A stretch of DNA of 64,000 nt from Streptomyces sp. NBC_00377 (GTDB lineage Bacteria; Actinomycetota; Actinomycetes; Streptomycetales; Streptomycetaceae): contig NZ_CP107958.1 of assembly GCF_036075115.1 (NCBI RefSeq), positions 2,542,001-2,606,000 on the forward strand, written 5' to 3'. Below are positions 1-9,131 of the stretch, piece by piece. The notes under the pieces were generated by a model, which saw only the letters and a list, made by a program, of their open reading frames with translations, searched no databases and was not told the origin of the DNA. Numbering within the stretch: the stretch's first letter is position 1; the number at the start of each line of letters is the position of its first letter. The translations under genes and the position numbers were made by a program.

Positions 1-81
1 CCGACAGGCGGTAAACGGTGGGGTGCCGTGAGGGCCCTGGAGCGGGCGCCGGACGCGACGGCGCCCGGATTCCCTGATGCA

Positions 82-95
82 TTAGGGTGGCCTAA
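82..95. promoter_or_regulatory. Possible iron-box-like inverted repeat upstream of the MFS gene
   Basis: The sequence TTAGG-N4-CCTAA lies about 140 bases before the MFS start. It resembles the half-sites of the Streptomyces DmdR1/IdeR iron box (consensus TTAGGTTAGGCTAACCTAA) but is shorter and lacks the central part, so it may be another regulator's site or chance. Confidence 0.25.
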
Positions 96-202
96 CTTCG
101 TAAGCTGTATGAGCGGCGTTCACGCCTTACTGCTTCAGTCGGGCTCACGCATGTCCTGCCGAGTCCCTGCCGAATCGCCTTCCCTCACCCGCGCCGAGCC
201 GC

Positions 203-214
203 CACGCGCGCGTG
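203..214. repeat. CACGCGCGCGTG palindrome, copy 1
   Basis: Perfect 12-base palindrome in the leader of the MFS gene. It contains an in-frame GTG (212) that was not chosen as the start because it lacks a ribosome binding site. This is one of six identical copies in the window. Confidence 0.8.
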
Positions 215-235
215 CCAGGACCCACCGGAGACCCC

Positions 236-1474
236 GTGCCCAGCCCGTACCGCGCCCTGTTCGACGCCCCCGGCTCCAAGCGCTTCTCCGCCGCGGGGTT
301 CCTCGGCAGGATGCCGCTGTCGATGATGGGCATCGGCGTGGTCACGATGGTCTCCCAGCTCACGGGACGCTACGGGCTGGCAGGGGCGCTGTCGGCGACC
401 ATCGCGCTGGCCGCCGCCGCCTTCGGTCCGCAGATCTCGCGCCTGGTGGACGTGCACGGTCAGCGCAGGGTGCTGCGCCCCGCGACGCTGGTCGCGCTGG
501 CCGCCTCGGCCGGGCTGCTGCTGGCCGCGCACTTCGCGTGGCCGGACTGGGTGCTGTTCGTGTGCGCCGTCGGCATCGGCACCGTGCCGAGCCTCGGCGC
601 GATGGTCCGGGCCCGCTGGGCGGCCGTGTACCGGGGCACGCCGAAACTGCACACCGCGTACTCCTTCGAGTCCGTGGTGGACGAGGTGTGCTTCATCTTC
701 GGGCCGATCATCTCCATCGGCCTGTCCACGGTCTGGTTCCCCGAGGCGGGTCCGCTCCTCGCGGCCGGCTTCCTCGCCGTCGGCGTCTTCTGGCTGACCG
801 CCCAGCGGGCCACCGAGCCCGTGCCGCACCCGCGCGGGCAGCGCGACGGCGGTTCAGCCCTGCGCTCACCCGGTCTCCAGGTCCTGGTGGCCACGTTCGT
901 GGCGACCGGAGCGATCTTCGGGGCGGTCGACGTGGTCACCGTCGCCTTCGCCGACGAGCAGGGCCACAAGGGCGCCGCGAGCGTCGTCCTGGCGATCTAC
1001 GCGGCGGGTTCGTGCCTGGCCGGGCTCGTGTTCGGACTGCTGCACCCCGAGGGGGCGGCGGAACGGCGCTGGCTGCTGGGCGTGTCCATGATGGGCGTGA
1101 GTATGATCCCCCTCCTACTGGTCGGGAACTTGCCGTTTCTGGCCGTGGCGCTGTTCTTTGCGGGCCTGGCCATCGCTCCCACGATGATCACCACCATGTC
1201 CCTCATCGAAGAGCACGTACCACGCGCGCAACTGACCGAGGGCATGACCTGGATCAGCACCGGGCTCGCGGTCGGCGTCGCGCTCGGGTCCTCCATCGCC
1301 GGCTGGGTCATCGACGCGGCGGGCGCACGGGCCGGGTACGGGGTTCCGGCGGTGTCCGGAGCCGTCGCGGTCGCGGTCGGTTTCCTGGGGTACCGCCGGC
1401 TGAGCAGGCCGGCTCCGGGTCGGGGAGGCACCGTTGAGCAGCACGACGAGCGGGAAGAACGCCACGTGGCGTAA
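236..1474 (+). CDS. MFS transporter, probable drug or metabolite exporter
   Basis: This is a 412-residue, strongly hydrophobic protein with about 12 membrane segments arranged as two halves, as in the major facilitator superfamily. The first half carries the loop motif region GPQISRLVDVHGQRRVLRP (cytoplasmic motif A-like, around residues 70-90). I chose GTG 236 over GTG 212 because GGAG lies five bases before it. It overlaps the next gene by 41 bases, so the two are probably translated together. The substrate cannot be read from the sequence. The pairing with a flavin oxidase may mean export of, or protection from, a substrate or product of that enzyme, but that is inference. Confidence 0.85.
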   Translation: MPSPYRALFDAPGSKRFSAAGFLGRMPLSMMGIGVVTMVSQLTGRYGLAGALSATIALAAAAFGPQISRLVDVHGQRRVLRPATLVALAASAGLLLAAHFAWPDWVLFVCAVGIGTVPSLGAMVRARWAAVYRGTPKLHTAYSFESVVDEVCFIFGPIISIGLSTVWFPEAGPLLAAGFLAVGVFWLTAQRATEPVPHPRGQRDGGSALRSPGLQVLVATFVATGAIFGAVDVVTVAFADEQGHKGAASVVLAIYAAGSCLAGLVFGLLHPEGAAERRWLLGVSMMGVSMIPLLLVGNLPFLAVALFFAGLAIAPTMITTMSLIEEHVPRAQLTEGMTWISTGLAVGVALGSSIAGWVIDAAGARAGYGVPAVSGAVAVAVGFLGYRRLSRPAPGRGGTVEQHDEREERHVA

Positions 1475-2753
1475 CTGGGGCGGCAATGTCGCCGCACGCC
1501 CCGCGCGGGAGGTCACGCCCGCCTCCGTCGACGAACTGGCCGAGGCGGTGCGGCGGGCCGCCGAGGACGGGCTGAGGGTGAAGGCCGTCGGCACCGGCCA
1601 CTCCTTCACGTCGATCGCGGCGACCGACGGCGTGTTGATCCGCCCGCAGCTCCTGACCGGCATCCGCAACATCGATCGCGACAACATGACCGTCACGGTC
1701 GAGGCCGGAACGCCGCTCAAGAGACTCAACCTGGCGCTCGCGCGCGAGGGTCTGTCGCTCACGAACATGGGCGACATCATGGAGCAGACCGTCTCCGGGG
1801 CCACCAGCACCGGCACGCACGGCACCGGCCGTGAGTCGGCCTCGATCGCGGCTCAGATCAAGGGCCTGGAGCTGGTCACCGCCGACGGCTCGGTGCTCGT
1901 CTGCACCGAGAAGGAGAATCCCGAGGTCTTCGCGGCCGCCCGGATCGGCCTGGGCGCCCTCGGCATCGTCACCGCGATCACCTTCGCCGTCGAGCCGGTC
2001 TTCCTGCTCACCGCGCGGGAGGAGCCGATGCCCCTCGACAGGGTGCTCGCCGAGTTCGACGCACTGTGGGCCGAGAACGAGCACTTCGAGTTCTACTGGT
2101 TCCCGCACACCGGCAGCACCAACACCAAGCGCAACAACCGCAGCGCCGGTCCCCGCAGGCCGGTGAGCCAGGTCTCGAGCTGGGTCGAGGACGAGTTCCT
2201 CTCCAACGGCGTCTTCCAGGTGGCCCAGTGGGTCGGACGGGCGGCACCCGCCACCATCCCCACGATCGCCCAGATCTCCAGCAAGGCCCTGTCCGCGCGT
2301 ACCTACACCGACATCCCGTACAAGGTCTTCACGTCCCCTCGCCGGGTGCGCTTCGTGGAGATGGAGTACGCGGTCCCGCGCGAGGCGGTGACCCAGACGT
2401 TGCGTGAGCTGAGGTCGATGCTCGACCGCTCGGGGCTGCGGATCAGCTTCCCGGTCGAGGTGCGCACCGCGCCGGCCGACGACATCACCCTGTCCACGGC
2501 CTCCGCCCGCGACAGTGCCTACATCGCCGTCCACATGGTCAAGGGGACTCCCTACCAGGGGTACTTCACCGCCGCCGAGCGCATCTTCACCGCCCACGAG
2601 GGCCGGCCGCACTGGGGCAAGGTGCACACGCGGGACGCGGAGTACTTCGCCGGTGTCTATCCGCGCTTCGGCGAGTTCACGGCGCTGCGGGACCGGCTGG
2701 ATCCCGACCGCCGGTTCCAGAACGACTACTTGCGCAGGGTCCTGGGGGCGTAG
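1434..2753 (+). CDS. FAD-linked oxidase, D-arabinono-1,4-lactone oxidase/alditol oxidase family
   Basis: This is a 439-residue VAO-type flavoprotein. The N-terminal FAD-binding domain (about 20-190) contains GTGHSF, whose His56 matches the histidine that carries covalent FAD in alditol and aldonolactone oxidases. The C-terminal ALO domain (about 190-436) has the family motif HWGKVHT near the end. It should oxidise a polyol or sugar lactone with oxygen, giving peroxide. The start is TTG 1434, preceded by GGGGAGG, inside the end of the MFS gene. No signal peptide is visible, so the enzyme is probably cytoplasmic. The family assignment is firm; the substrate is not. Confidence 0.88.
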   Translation: MSSTTSGKNATWRNWGGNVAARPAREVTPASVDELAEAVRRAAEDGLRVKAVGTGHSFTSIAATDGVLIRPQLLTGIRNIDRDNMTVTVEAGTPLKRLNLALAREGLSLTNMGDIMEQTVSGATSTGTHGTGRESASIAAQIKGLELVTADGSVLVCTEKENPEVFAAARIGLGALGIVTAITFAVEPVFLLTAREEPMPLDRVLAEFDALWAENEHFEFYWFPHTGSTNTKRNNRSAGPRRPVSQVSSWVEDEFLSNGVFQVAQWVGRAAPATIPTIAQISSKALSARTYTDIPYKVFTSPRRVRFVEMEYAVPREAVTQTLRELRSMLDRSGLRISFPVEVRTAPADDITLSTASARDSAYIAVHMVKGTPYQGYFTAAERIFTAHEGRPHWGKVHTRDAEYFAGVYPRFGEFTALRDRLDPDRRFQNDYLRRVLGA

Positions 2754-2764
2754 CGGGTCTGCCG

Positions 2765-2791
2765 GGCGCGGGGGCCGTCGGCCCCCGCGCC
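2765..2791 (+). terminator. Terminator after the FAD oxidase gene
   Basis: A perfect 12-bp G+C stem (GGCGCGGGGGCC with its complement) with a three-base loop begins 11 bases after the stop codon. There is no U tract, as is usual in Streptomyces. Confidence 0.7.
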
Positions 2792-3247
2792 GCTCTCGGC
2801 GGCCGGGGGAGCAGGTGCCGCCGGCCGTCGCACGGAAGGACGAAACGGATAGTTCCGTTTCGGCGGATTCCGTGAACCACGCCACAGCCAAGATCGCCGA
2901 ACGCCCGTCACCGAGCGTCAATTCGCACCCGCCGCCAGAAGTTGAGTGGCGCGCCAATCCACGCACGTGGCCCAAATGGAGTACTGTTGCGAGCCCTGGG
3001 CCCGGTCTCCTGCCAGGACGTCCGGGGCCTCGCTGGACCGCTGGAGGGGGACCGATTGCACAGGGTGACGGGGTTGGTCACTGAGCGTGGCGAATAGGTA
3101 ACCGTGCCATAACGGCGGCGGAGGGCCTGTGCCCGACACGCCGAACAACTCGGCAAGGTTGTGGCAGGCTGCACCCGGGCAGGCCACACTCGACTAGCGG
3201 AAGCAGCGACGCACGTGACGTCGGCAGGCACCACCCGGGAGGTCCCC
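2792..3247. other. Intergenic region before sepH
   Basis: This roughly 450-base stretch has no credible gene. It should hold the sepH promoter. A weak candidate is TTGGTC (3074-3079) with TAGGTA (3095-3100), but the 15-base spacer is short, so I do not call it. Confidence 0.6.
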
Positions 3248-4285
3248 ATGCCCGAACTGCGTGTCGTGGCCGTCTCGAATGACGGCACACGGCTGGTGCT
3301 GAAGGCTGCGGACAGCACGGAGTACACGCTTCCGATCGATGAGCGTCTGCGCGCCGCCGTCCGCGGCGACCGTCCCCGCCTCGGCCAGATCGAGATCGAG
3401 GTGGAGAGCCATCTCCGCCCCCGTGACATCCAGGCGCGTATACGTGCCGGTGCCACCGCGGAGGAAGTCGCCCAGATGGCCGGCATCCCCGTCGACCGTG
3501 TGCGCCGGTTCGAGGGCCCCGTGCTGGCCGAGCGCGCCTTCATGGCCGAGCGGGCCCGGAAGACTCCGGTCCGCCGGCCCGGTGAGAACGCCGGACCCCA
3601 ACTGGGCGAGGCCGTCCAGGAACGGCTGCTGCTGCGCGGCGCCGACAAGGACACCGTCCAGTGGGACTCGTGGCGCCGCGACGACGGCACCTGGGAAGTC
3701 CTGCTGGTCTATCTGGTCGCGGGCGAACCGCACTCGGCGAGCTGGACGTACGACCCGCCCCGGCGGCTCGTCCAGGCGGTCGACGACGAGGCGCGCTCGC
3801 TGATCGGCGAGTCCGACGACCTGGCCGCTCCCGAGCCCAGCTTTCCGTTCGTCCCGCGCATCGCGCGGCTGCCGCGCGACCGTCCGCTGGACCGCACCCT
3901 GGACCGGCCGAGCCTGCCGCCCCAGCCGTCCGAGCCGGCCGAGGAGAGCATCGGCGAGCGTGAACGCGACTCGCTGACCAGCCTGTTGGAGGCGGTGCCG
4001 AGTTTCCGTGGCGACATGGTCGTCCCGGAGCGCCCGGCCGAGCCCGCCGCGGAGGAACCCGACGAGCAGGAGCCCGTCACCGAGGAACCCCCGGCACCGG
4101 CCGCCTCCGCCGGGTCCGCCTATGCGGACGTCCTCATGCCGCGTTCCGTCGGCAGCCACCGCGACCGTCTGGTGGGCGCCACCGACCGCCAGGCCGAGGC
4201 GGACGGCGTCCGTCCGGGCCGCCGGGCCGCAGTGCCGAGCTGGGACGAGATCGTGTTCGGCACCCGCCGGAAGAAGCAGGAGTAA
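3248..4285 (+). CDS. sepH: SepH, FtsZ-regulating septation protein
   Basis: The protein has 345 residues, close to the length of Streptomyces SepH. The N-terminus starts MPELRVVAVSNDG and carries the DUF3071 domain (about 1-165). A helix-turn-helix-like segment, ATAEEVAQMAGIPVDRVRRFE, lies at about residues 70-90. The C-terminal half is acidic, proline-rich and probably disordered, ending in a short conserved basic patch (WDEIVFGTRRKKQE). In Streptomyces venezuelae and mycobacteria SepH binds FtsZ and stimulates filament assembly at future septa, acting in the cytoplasm at the Z-ring; the HTH domain is needed for this. ATG 3248 is chosen because GGGAGGT precedes it. It appears monocistronic, with its own terminator. 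Confidence 0.93.
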   Translation: MPELRVVAVSNDGTRLVLKAADSTEYTLPIDERLRAAVRGDRPRLGQIEIEVESHLRPRDIQARIRAGATAEEVAQMAGIPVDRVRRFEGPVLAERAFMAERARKTPVRRPGENAGPQLGEAVQERLLLRGADKDTVQWDSWRRDDGTWEVLLVYLVAGEPHSASWTYDPPRRLVQAVDDEARSLIGESDDLAAPEPSFPFVPRIARLPRDRPLDRTLDRPSLPPQPSEPAEESIGERERDSLTSLLEAVPSFRGDMVVPERPAEPAAEEPDEQEPVTEEPPAPAASAGSAYADVLMPRSVGSHRDRLVGATDRQAEADGVRPGRRAAVPSWDEIVFGTRRKKQE

Positions 4286-4364
4286 CCGGCCAGGACCGGC
4301 CCTCGGGCAACTCGCCCGGGGCGCCGGTCGGTTCACGGAGTCCGGTCCGCACGCCCGTACGTAC

Positions 4365-4405
4365 GTGGGGGAGGGCCGCACCTGCTCGGTGCGGCCCTCC
4401 CCCAC
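4365..4405. terminator. Bidirectional terminator between sepH and the sulfurtransferase gene
   Basis: A perfect 18-bp stem (GTGGGGGAGGGCCGCACC with its complement) and loop TGCTC sits midway between two convergent genes. Confidence 0.9.
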
Positions 4406-4422
4406 GCGCGTGTGCGCTACGG

Positions 4423-5274
4423 CTACCGGGGGTCCGGGCCCACCGCCACCGGCCGGGCCGGGTCCGAGGACCACTCCGACCAGGAGCCGACATAGAGGGC
4501 CGCCGGAACACCCGCGACCGCCAGCGCAAGTACCTCGTGGGCGCCGGAGACGCCCGAGCCGCAGTACACGCCGACCTCGGCTCCGTCGGACGCTCCCAGC
4601 GCCTTGAAACGGTCCTTCAGCTCCTCCGCGGGAAGGAAACGGCCGTCCGGACCCACGTTGTCGTTCGTGGGCGCGGAGACGGCGCCCGGGATGTGGCCGC
4701 CGACCCGGTCGACCGGTTCGACCTCACCCCGGTACCGCTCCCCCGCGCGGGCGTCGAACAGCACTCCGGAGCGGGCGAGAGCGGCGGCCCCGTCGGCGTC
4801 GAGCAGGCCCGTGGCACCCGGCACCGGCTCGAAGTCGCCCTCCACGCGCGCGGGGACGTCGACCGAGAGGTCGCTCTCCCACGACGGCAACCCGCCGTCG
4901 AGGACCCGCACGTCCGGGTGACCCGTCCAGCACAGCAACCACCACGCGCGCGCCGCCGCCCAGCCCTGCCCGCCGTCGTACACGACCACCGGCCGGTCGG
5001 CCGAGACACCCGCCCGGCGCATGGCGGAACCGAACGCCGCGAGGTCGGGCAGCGGATGCCTGCCCCGTTCGCCCGGGGCTCCCGCGAGCTCCCGGTCCAG
5101 GTCGACGTAGACCGCACCGGGCACATGCCCGGACCCGTACGCGGCCCGGCCGTCGAACGGCGGCTCCCCCGCGGCCTTCGCCAGGCTGAGCTGCCAGCGG
5201 ACGTCGAGCACGACCGGCGGATTCGCCCCCGCCAGGTCGCCGGCCAGTTCCGATGCGGTGATGATGACGTTCAT
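4423..5274 (-). CDS. Sulfurtransferase, 3-mercaptopyruvate/thiosulfate (rhodanese) family
   Basis: This 283-residue protein has two rhodanese domains. The N-terminal one (about 15-145) is the inactive, structural copy. The C-terminal one (about 165-275) holds the catalytic loop CGSGVSG with Cys238. The loop is closer to mercaptopyruvate sulfurtransferase (CGSGVT) than to thiosulfate sulfurtransferase (CRKGVT), so transfer of sulfur from 3-mercaptopyruvate to a thiol or cyanide acceptor is likely. I chose ATG 5274 because GAGG sits about eight bases upstream; an ATG three codons earlier (5283) is possible. The gene stands alone, divergent from the VOC gene. Confidence 0.9.
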   Translation of the reverse strand: MNVIITASELAGDLAGANPPVVLDVRWQLSLAKAAGEPPFDGRAAYGSGHVPGAVYVDLDRELAGAPGERGRHPLPDLAAFGSAMRRAGVSADRPVVVYDGGQGWAAARAWWLLCWTGHPDVRVLDGGLPSWESDLSVDVPARVEGDFEPVPGATGLLDADGAAALARSGVLFDARAGERYRGEVEPVDRVGGHIPGAVSAPTNDNVGPDGRFLPAEELKDRFKALGASDGAEVGVYCGSGVSGAHEVLALAVAGVPAALYVGSWSEWSSDPARPVAVGPDPR

Positions 5275-5494
5275 GGCCACCATCCTCGCGTACGGGGTGG
5301 CCCCATCGCTCCGGTCCGGCTACTCTGCTCGGCCGGACAGGCTCGATCACGGGGCGTGCGGGATCGAGCACATGCCGTACAGGCGATCGACATACGGCGA
5401 CAACCACACGTGCACCGAAGAGAAACCCCCTATCAGGCATCCTCCGACGGCGGAAGCGACGCGGCCACCGTGAGGGGCCGAGGAGAGAGTGACG

Positions 5495-6295
5495 ATGACC
5501 GAGGCAGGCGGGTCGGCCGGTCCGATCGGCGCAGCGGACGCCCGGTACGCGCCCGGTACACCCTGCTGGGTGAGTCTGATGGCCCACGGGTTGACCGGGA
5601 CGCAGGAGTTCTATGCGGAGCTGTTCGGCTGGGAGTTCCGCCCCGGCCCTCCGCAGCTCGGCCCCTATGTGCGGGCACTGCTCGACGGCCAGGAGGTGGC
5701 CGGCATCGGTCAACTGCCCCCGGATCGTCACCTCCCGGTCGCGTGGACGCCCTATTTCGCCTCGGACGACGTGGACAGGACCGCGGAAACGGTCCGGCTG
5801 TGCGGCGGCACGATCGGAGTCGGCCCGCTGGACGCCTCCGACGCCGGGCGGCTCGCGATCGGTTCGGACCCCTCCGGCGCCGTCTTCGGCGTCTGGCAGG
5901 GGGCGGCCCACGTCGGGACCACCCTCACCGGCGTGCCCGGCACCCCGGCCTGGAACGAGCTGACGACCTACGAGGCCGCGAGCGTCCGCAAGTTCTACGA
6001 GACGGTCTTCGGCTTCGAGGACACGGTGTCGTCCGCCGACTTCGACTACGTGACCCTGCGCGTCGCCGGGCACCCGGTCGCCGGCATCCACGGCGTGGGC
6101 ACCGAGCTGCCCCGGGACCGGGGACCGCACTGGACGACGTACTTCGAGGTGGCCGACACGGACGCGGCACTCGCCCTGGTAGCAGGTCTGGGCGGGCGCG
6201 TCCTCGAGCCGGCCCGGGACAGCGGGCACGGGCGCGTGGCGACCGTGGCCGATCCCGAAGGGGCGTGCTTCTCCCTGATCCAGGGGCCTCGGTGA
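5495..6295 (+). CDS. VOC (glyoxalase/bleomycin-resistance fold) family protein
   Basis: This 266-residue protein consists of two VOC modules (about 18-130 and 150-262). Each contains the pattern of a histidine- or tyrosine-bearing strand followed by a GxxFGVWQG or GACFSLIQG strand typical of the fold. It resembles the two-domain actinobacterial hydroxylase-like/antigen Cfp30B group rather than true glyoxalase I. Metal ligands in the usual positions are not obvious, so catalysis is uncertain. ATG 5495 is used because AGGAGAG lies seven bases upstream; GTG 5489 is too close to it. Confidence 0.8.
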   Translation: MTEAGGSAGPIGAADARYAPGTPCWVSLMAHGLTGTQEFYAELFGWEFRPGPPQLGPYVRALLDGQEVAGIGQLPPDRHLPVAWTPYFASDDVDRTAETVRLCGGTIGVGPLDASDAGRLAIGSDPSGAVFGVWQGAAHVGTTLTGVPGTPAWNELTTYEAASVRKFYETVFGFEDTVSSADFDYVTLRVAGHPVAGIHGVGTELPRDRGPHWTTYFEVADTDAALALVAGLGGRVLEPARDSGHGRVATVADPEGACFSLIQGPR

Positions 6296-6321
6296 GAGCC
6301 GTCCCGCGAGGCCGTCGGCGC

Positions 6322-6969
6322 CTAGACCTGCTGCACGGGCAGCACGTCCGGTGACAGGGCGGCCGCCCGCGCGGACGCCGAGGTCATACGGCGACGGTGG
6401 TGGCGTCTGCACAGGACCTCGTAGCCGATCGTGTCCGCCTGGTCCACGTCTCCCACGACGACCTGGGCGCCCTCCACGACCATGAAGCCGCCCACCGTGC
6501 GGGCGTTGTGCGTGGCGCGGGCGCCGCACCAGCACAGCGCCTCGACCTGGAGCACCTCGACGCGGTCGGCGAGCTCGACGAGCCGCTGGGAGCCGGGGAA
6601 CAGTTTGGAACGGAAGTCCGTGGTGATCCCGAAGGCGTAGACGTCGATGTCCAGGTCGTCGACCACGCGCGCGAGCTGGTCGATCTGCTCCTCGGCCAGG
6701 AACTGCGCCTCGTCGGCGATCACGTAGTCCGCGCGGCCGCCCTGCGAGAGGTGGTCGACGAGGGAGGCGTAGAGGTCCTGACCGTCCTCGACCTCGACGG
6801 CGTCGGTGACCAGGCCGAGCCGGGAGGACAGCTTGCCCTCGCCCGCGCGGTCGTCCCGGGTGAAGATCATGCCCTGGAGTCCCCGCGCGGAGCGGTTGTG
6901 CTCGATCTGGAGAGCCAGCGTCGACTTCCCGCAGTCCATGGTTCCGGAGAAGAACACCAGCTCGGGCAT
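6322..6969 (-). CDS. tdk: Thymidine kinase, type II
   Basis: This 215-residue enzyme phosphorylates thymidine (and deoxyuridine) with ATP in the salvage pathway. The P-loop GTMDCGKST is at residues 9-17, the DEAQF motif holding the catalytic glutamate is near residue 97, and zinc-binding cysteines follow (CWCG, then CRRHHRRR near the C-terminus). It lies 71 bases downstream of the phosphodiesterase gene on the same strand and probably shares its transcript. Confidence 0.96.
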   Translation of the reverse strand: MPELVFFSGTMDCGKSTLALQIEHNRSARGLQGMIFTRDDRAGEGKLSSRLGLVTDAVEVEDGQDLYASLVDHLSQGGRADYVIADEAQFLAEEQIDQLARVVDDLDIDVYAFGITTDFRSKLFPGSQRLVELADRVEVLQVEALCWCGARATHNARTVGGFMVVEGAQVVVGDVDQADTIGYEVLCRRHHRRRMTSASARAAALSPDVLPVQQV

Positions 6970-7040
6970 GGGGAGTCGAGCGCCTTTCGGTGAAGGTGGA
7001 GACGAGTCGGGAGCAGGGGCGGGAGAGACGGCTTCGGGCG

Positions 7041-8282
7041 TCAGGAGCGTACTTCGAGCAGCGGGACCAGCTGCTCGGCAGGGGTCATCGAGCCGTGGTT
7101 GCCGACCATCGACGACTCCTTGGGCTCCCGTTCGGAGGCGATGAGCAGAACGTCGTCCCGGGCGGCCGCGACGACGTCGCCGAGGCGGGCGTACACCCGC
7201 TTGTCGACCTGCGGCCCGAACCAGCCCGCGGCGATCGCCTCGTCGCGCGAGGCGACCCAGAACTGTTCGCCGAGCACCTCGCGCCAGCAGGTCAGAACGT
7301 CGCCCTCGGCGCCCGGCACGGCGTAGACATGGCGCGCGCGACCCTCGCCGCCCAGCAGGGCCACCCCTGCGCTCAGCTCCCAGTCCGCGTCGAAGTCGAT
7401 GCGGTGGTCCTCGTCGAAGGGCACGTCGACCATGCCGTGGTCAGCGGTGACGTACAGCGCGCTGCGCGGCGGGAGCTGCTCGGCGAGGCGCTGGACGAGC
7501 CGGTCGACGTACATGAGCTGACCGCGCCAGGTGTCGGAGGCGACGCCGTAGCGGTGCCCCGCGCCGTCCAGTTCCGCGTAGTAGGTGTAGACGAGGGAGC
7601 GGTCGCCGGCGGCGAGTTGCTCGGCGGCGAAGTCCATGCGCTCCTCGCCGGTCAGCCGTCCGTGAAACGTTCCGCCGCTGAGGGCCACCTTGGTCAGCGG
7701 CGTGTTCTGGAACGTCGGGGACGACACCTGGGCGGCGTGCACACCCGCCTTGTGCGCGAGCTGGAAGACCGTGGGGTACGGCTGCCAGGCGCCGGGGGCC
7801 GTCCACGGCTGCCAGCGGAGCTGGTTCATCAGCTCGCCGGTCGCCGGGTTGCGCACGGTGTAGCCGGGCAGGCCGTGCGCGCCCGGGGGCAGGCCGGTGC
7901 CGACGGAGGCTAGGGAGGTCGCGGTGGTCGCCGGGTAGCCGGCGGTGAGCGGGCGTCCGGTGCCGCCTCGTGAGCTGCCGAGCAGCGCGTGGAGGTAGGG
8001 CGCCTCGTCGGGGTGGGCCTTGATCTGCTCCCAGCCGAGGCCGTCGATCAGGAAGACGCAGTTGCGGTCGGCCGGGGTCAACTCCGTGATCGCCGCGGCC
8101 GTACCGGGTACGCCCATGCCCGCGGCCAGCGTCGGCAGCAGGTCGGCGAGGGAGCCGGAGCCGTACTCCGGGACCGGAGCGGAGCCGACGGCGAGCGGTT
8201 CGGGGAAGTCCCAGGCGGCGTCGAACGGGGTGGCCTCGGGGCGCCCTCGGTCAGGGGCGGCGGGGGGCTGCGGGTGGGACAT
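7041..8282 (-). CDS. Alkaline-phosphatase-superfamily phosphodiesterase/nucleotide pyrophosphatase
   Basis: The 413-residue protein matches the type I phosphodiesterase/nucleotide pyrophosphatase family. An early metal-binding Asp lies in FLIDGLGW. The nucleophile is probably a Thr in YPATTATSLASVGTGLPPG (about 118-136). Later ligands are in DGAGHRYG and VTADHGMVD (about 280-290). No signal peptide is visible, so it should act in the cytoplasm on nucleotides or other phosphodiesters; the substrate is unknown. Its ATG overlaps the upstream DUF5998 stop by one base (TGATG), a sign of translational coupling. It precedes tdk, which fits nucleotide metabolism. Confidence 0.85.
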   Translation of the reverse strand: MSHPQPPAAPDRGRPEATPFDAAWDFPEPLAVGSAPVPEYGSGSLADLLPTLAAGMGVPGTAAAITELTPADRNCVFLIDGLGWEQIKAHPDEAPYLHALLGSSRGGTGRPLTAGYPATTATSLASVGTGLPPGAHGLPGYTVRNPATGELMNQLRWQPWTAPGAWQPYPTVFQLAHKAGVHAAQVSSPTFQNTPLTKVALSGGTFHGRLTGEERMDFAAEQLAAGDRSLVYTYYAELDGAGHRYGVASDTWRGQLMYVDRLVQRLAEQLPPRSALYVTADHGMVDVPFDEDHRIDFDADWELSAGVALLGGEGRARHVYAVPGAEGDVLTCWREVLGEQFWVASRDEAIAAGWFGPQVDKRVYARLGDVVAAARDDVLLIASEREPKESSMVGNHGSMTPAEQLVPLLEVRS

Positions 8283-8869
8283 CAGCGGGTTACGTCCGCT
8301 GTCGCCTCGGAGAGCGACTGTGCGAAGACGAGCGTCTGGCGGACCGTCTCCGGGCCGTCACCCGCCTCGCTCACCCGCAGGCTGAGGTCGTCGGCCGTCG
8401 AGCTGCCGGTGTAGCCGTGGTCGGCGTCGCAGTTGGGGTCTCCGCAGGCGGCCGGCTCGAGGTCGATGCGGGAGACGGCGCCCCAGCCGATGGTCAGCAC
8501 GACCTCGCGGGGCAGGGTGCCCGGCGTGTACGACTCCGGGTTGGCGACGACGCGGCTGAGGACGACGGAGGAGATCCGGCCGAGCTTCACGGACTCCGTG
8601 GACGTCGTGGCGTACGGCGTCGGGGAGGTGGTGTCGGCGGCCTGCTCGTCGGTGTGGCTCACGATGAAACGGTTGCCGGTGAGGACCAGCACGGTCACAT
8701 GCCGCCGCACCTCGTTCTGGTCGAACGTGGTCTCCTGGTGGACCAGGTACGACCGGATCGGCTCGCCGCCCACAGCGGCCTCCACCGCCTCGGCCACGAG
8801 TGCCGGGTAGTAGCCGCTGCGCTCGATCGCCGCGCGCAGCCCCTGGGTCGTCGTACTGGTCTTGGCCAT
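8282..8869 (-). CDS. DUF5998 family protein
   Basis: This 195-residue protein of unknown function belongs to a family conserved in Streptomyces and relatives. It has a compact beta-rich core with the conserved stretch EVRRHVTVLVLTGNRFIVSHTDE and a late CGDPNCDADHGY segment whose two cysteines and histidine could bind a metal. I use ATG 8869 because AGGATGGA precedes it; the 35 arginine-rich residues upstream look untranslated. It is the first gene of an apparent DUF5998 - phosphodiesterase - tdk operon and is coupled to the second gene by a TGATG junction. Confidence 0.8.
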   Translation of the reverse strand: MAKTSTTTQGLRAAIERSGYYPALVAEAVEAAVGGEPIRSYLVHQETTFDQNEVRRHVTVLVLTGNRFIVSHTDEQAADTTSPTPYATTSTESVKLGRISSVVLSRVVANPESYTPGTLPREVVLTIGWGAVSRIDLEPAACGDPNCDADHGYTGSSTADDLSLRVSEAGDGPETVRQTLVFAQSLSEATADVTR

Positions 8870-9097
8870 GCCGTCCATCCTACGGGGGCCCACTGACTGC
8901 GAGGCACCGCTCAGGACCGCTTCGCTACGTCGGCGGCGGCGTCGGAGCGCTCCGACGGCGCCCCGGGGGCGCACCCACGAGCGGCACGCTGCCCGGCGGC
9001 GCGTCCACGCGCGCGTACCCGGCGACGTGCTTCTGGCGCCCCGGACGGTCCACGGCTCCGGGCGGGAACCTGCGGGACCGGCCCGGTACGTCGGGGC

Positions 9098-9131
9098 CTG
9101 CTCAGTACGTCGTGGGCTGCTCAGTACGTCG
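9098..9131. repeat. Tandem 15-base repeat at the end of the Pat-type gene
   Basis: CTGCTCAGTACGTCG occurs at 9098-9112 and again at 9117-9131 (period 19), with a degenerate third copy just before. The second copy contains the last codons and stop of the GNAT fusion gene, so the repeat may have moved or duplicated its 3' end. Confidence 0.6.
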
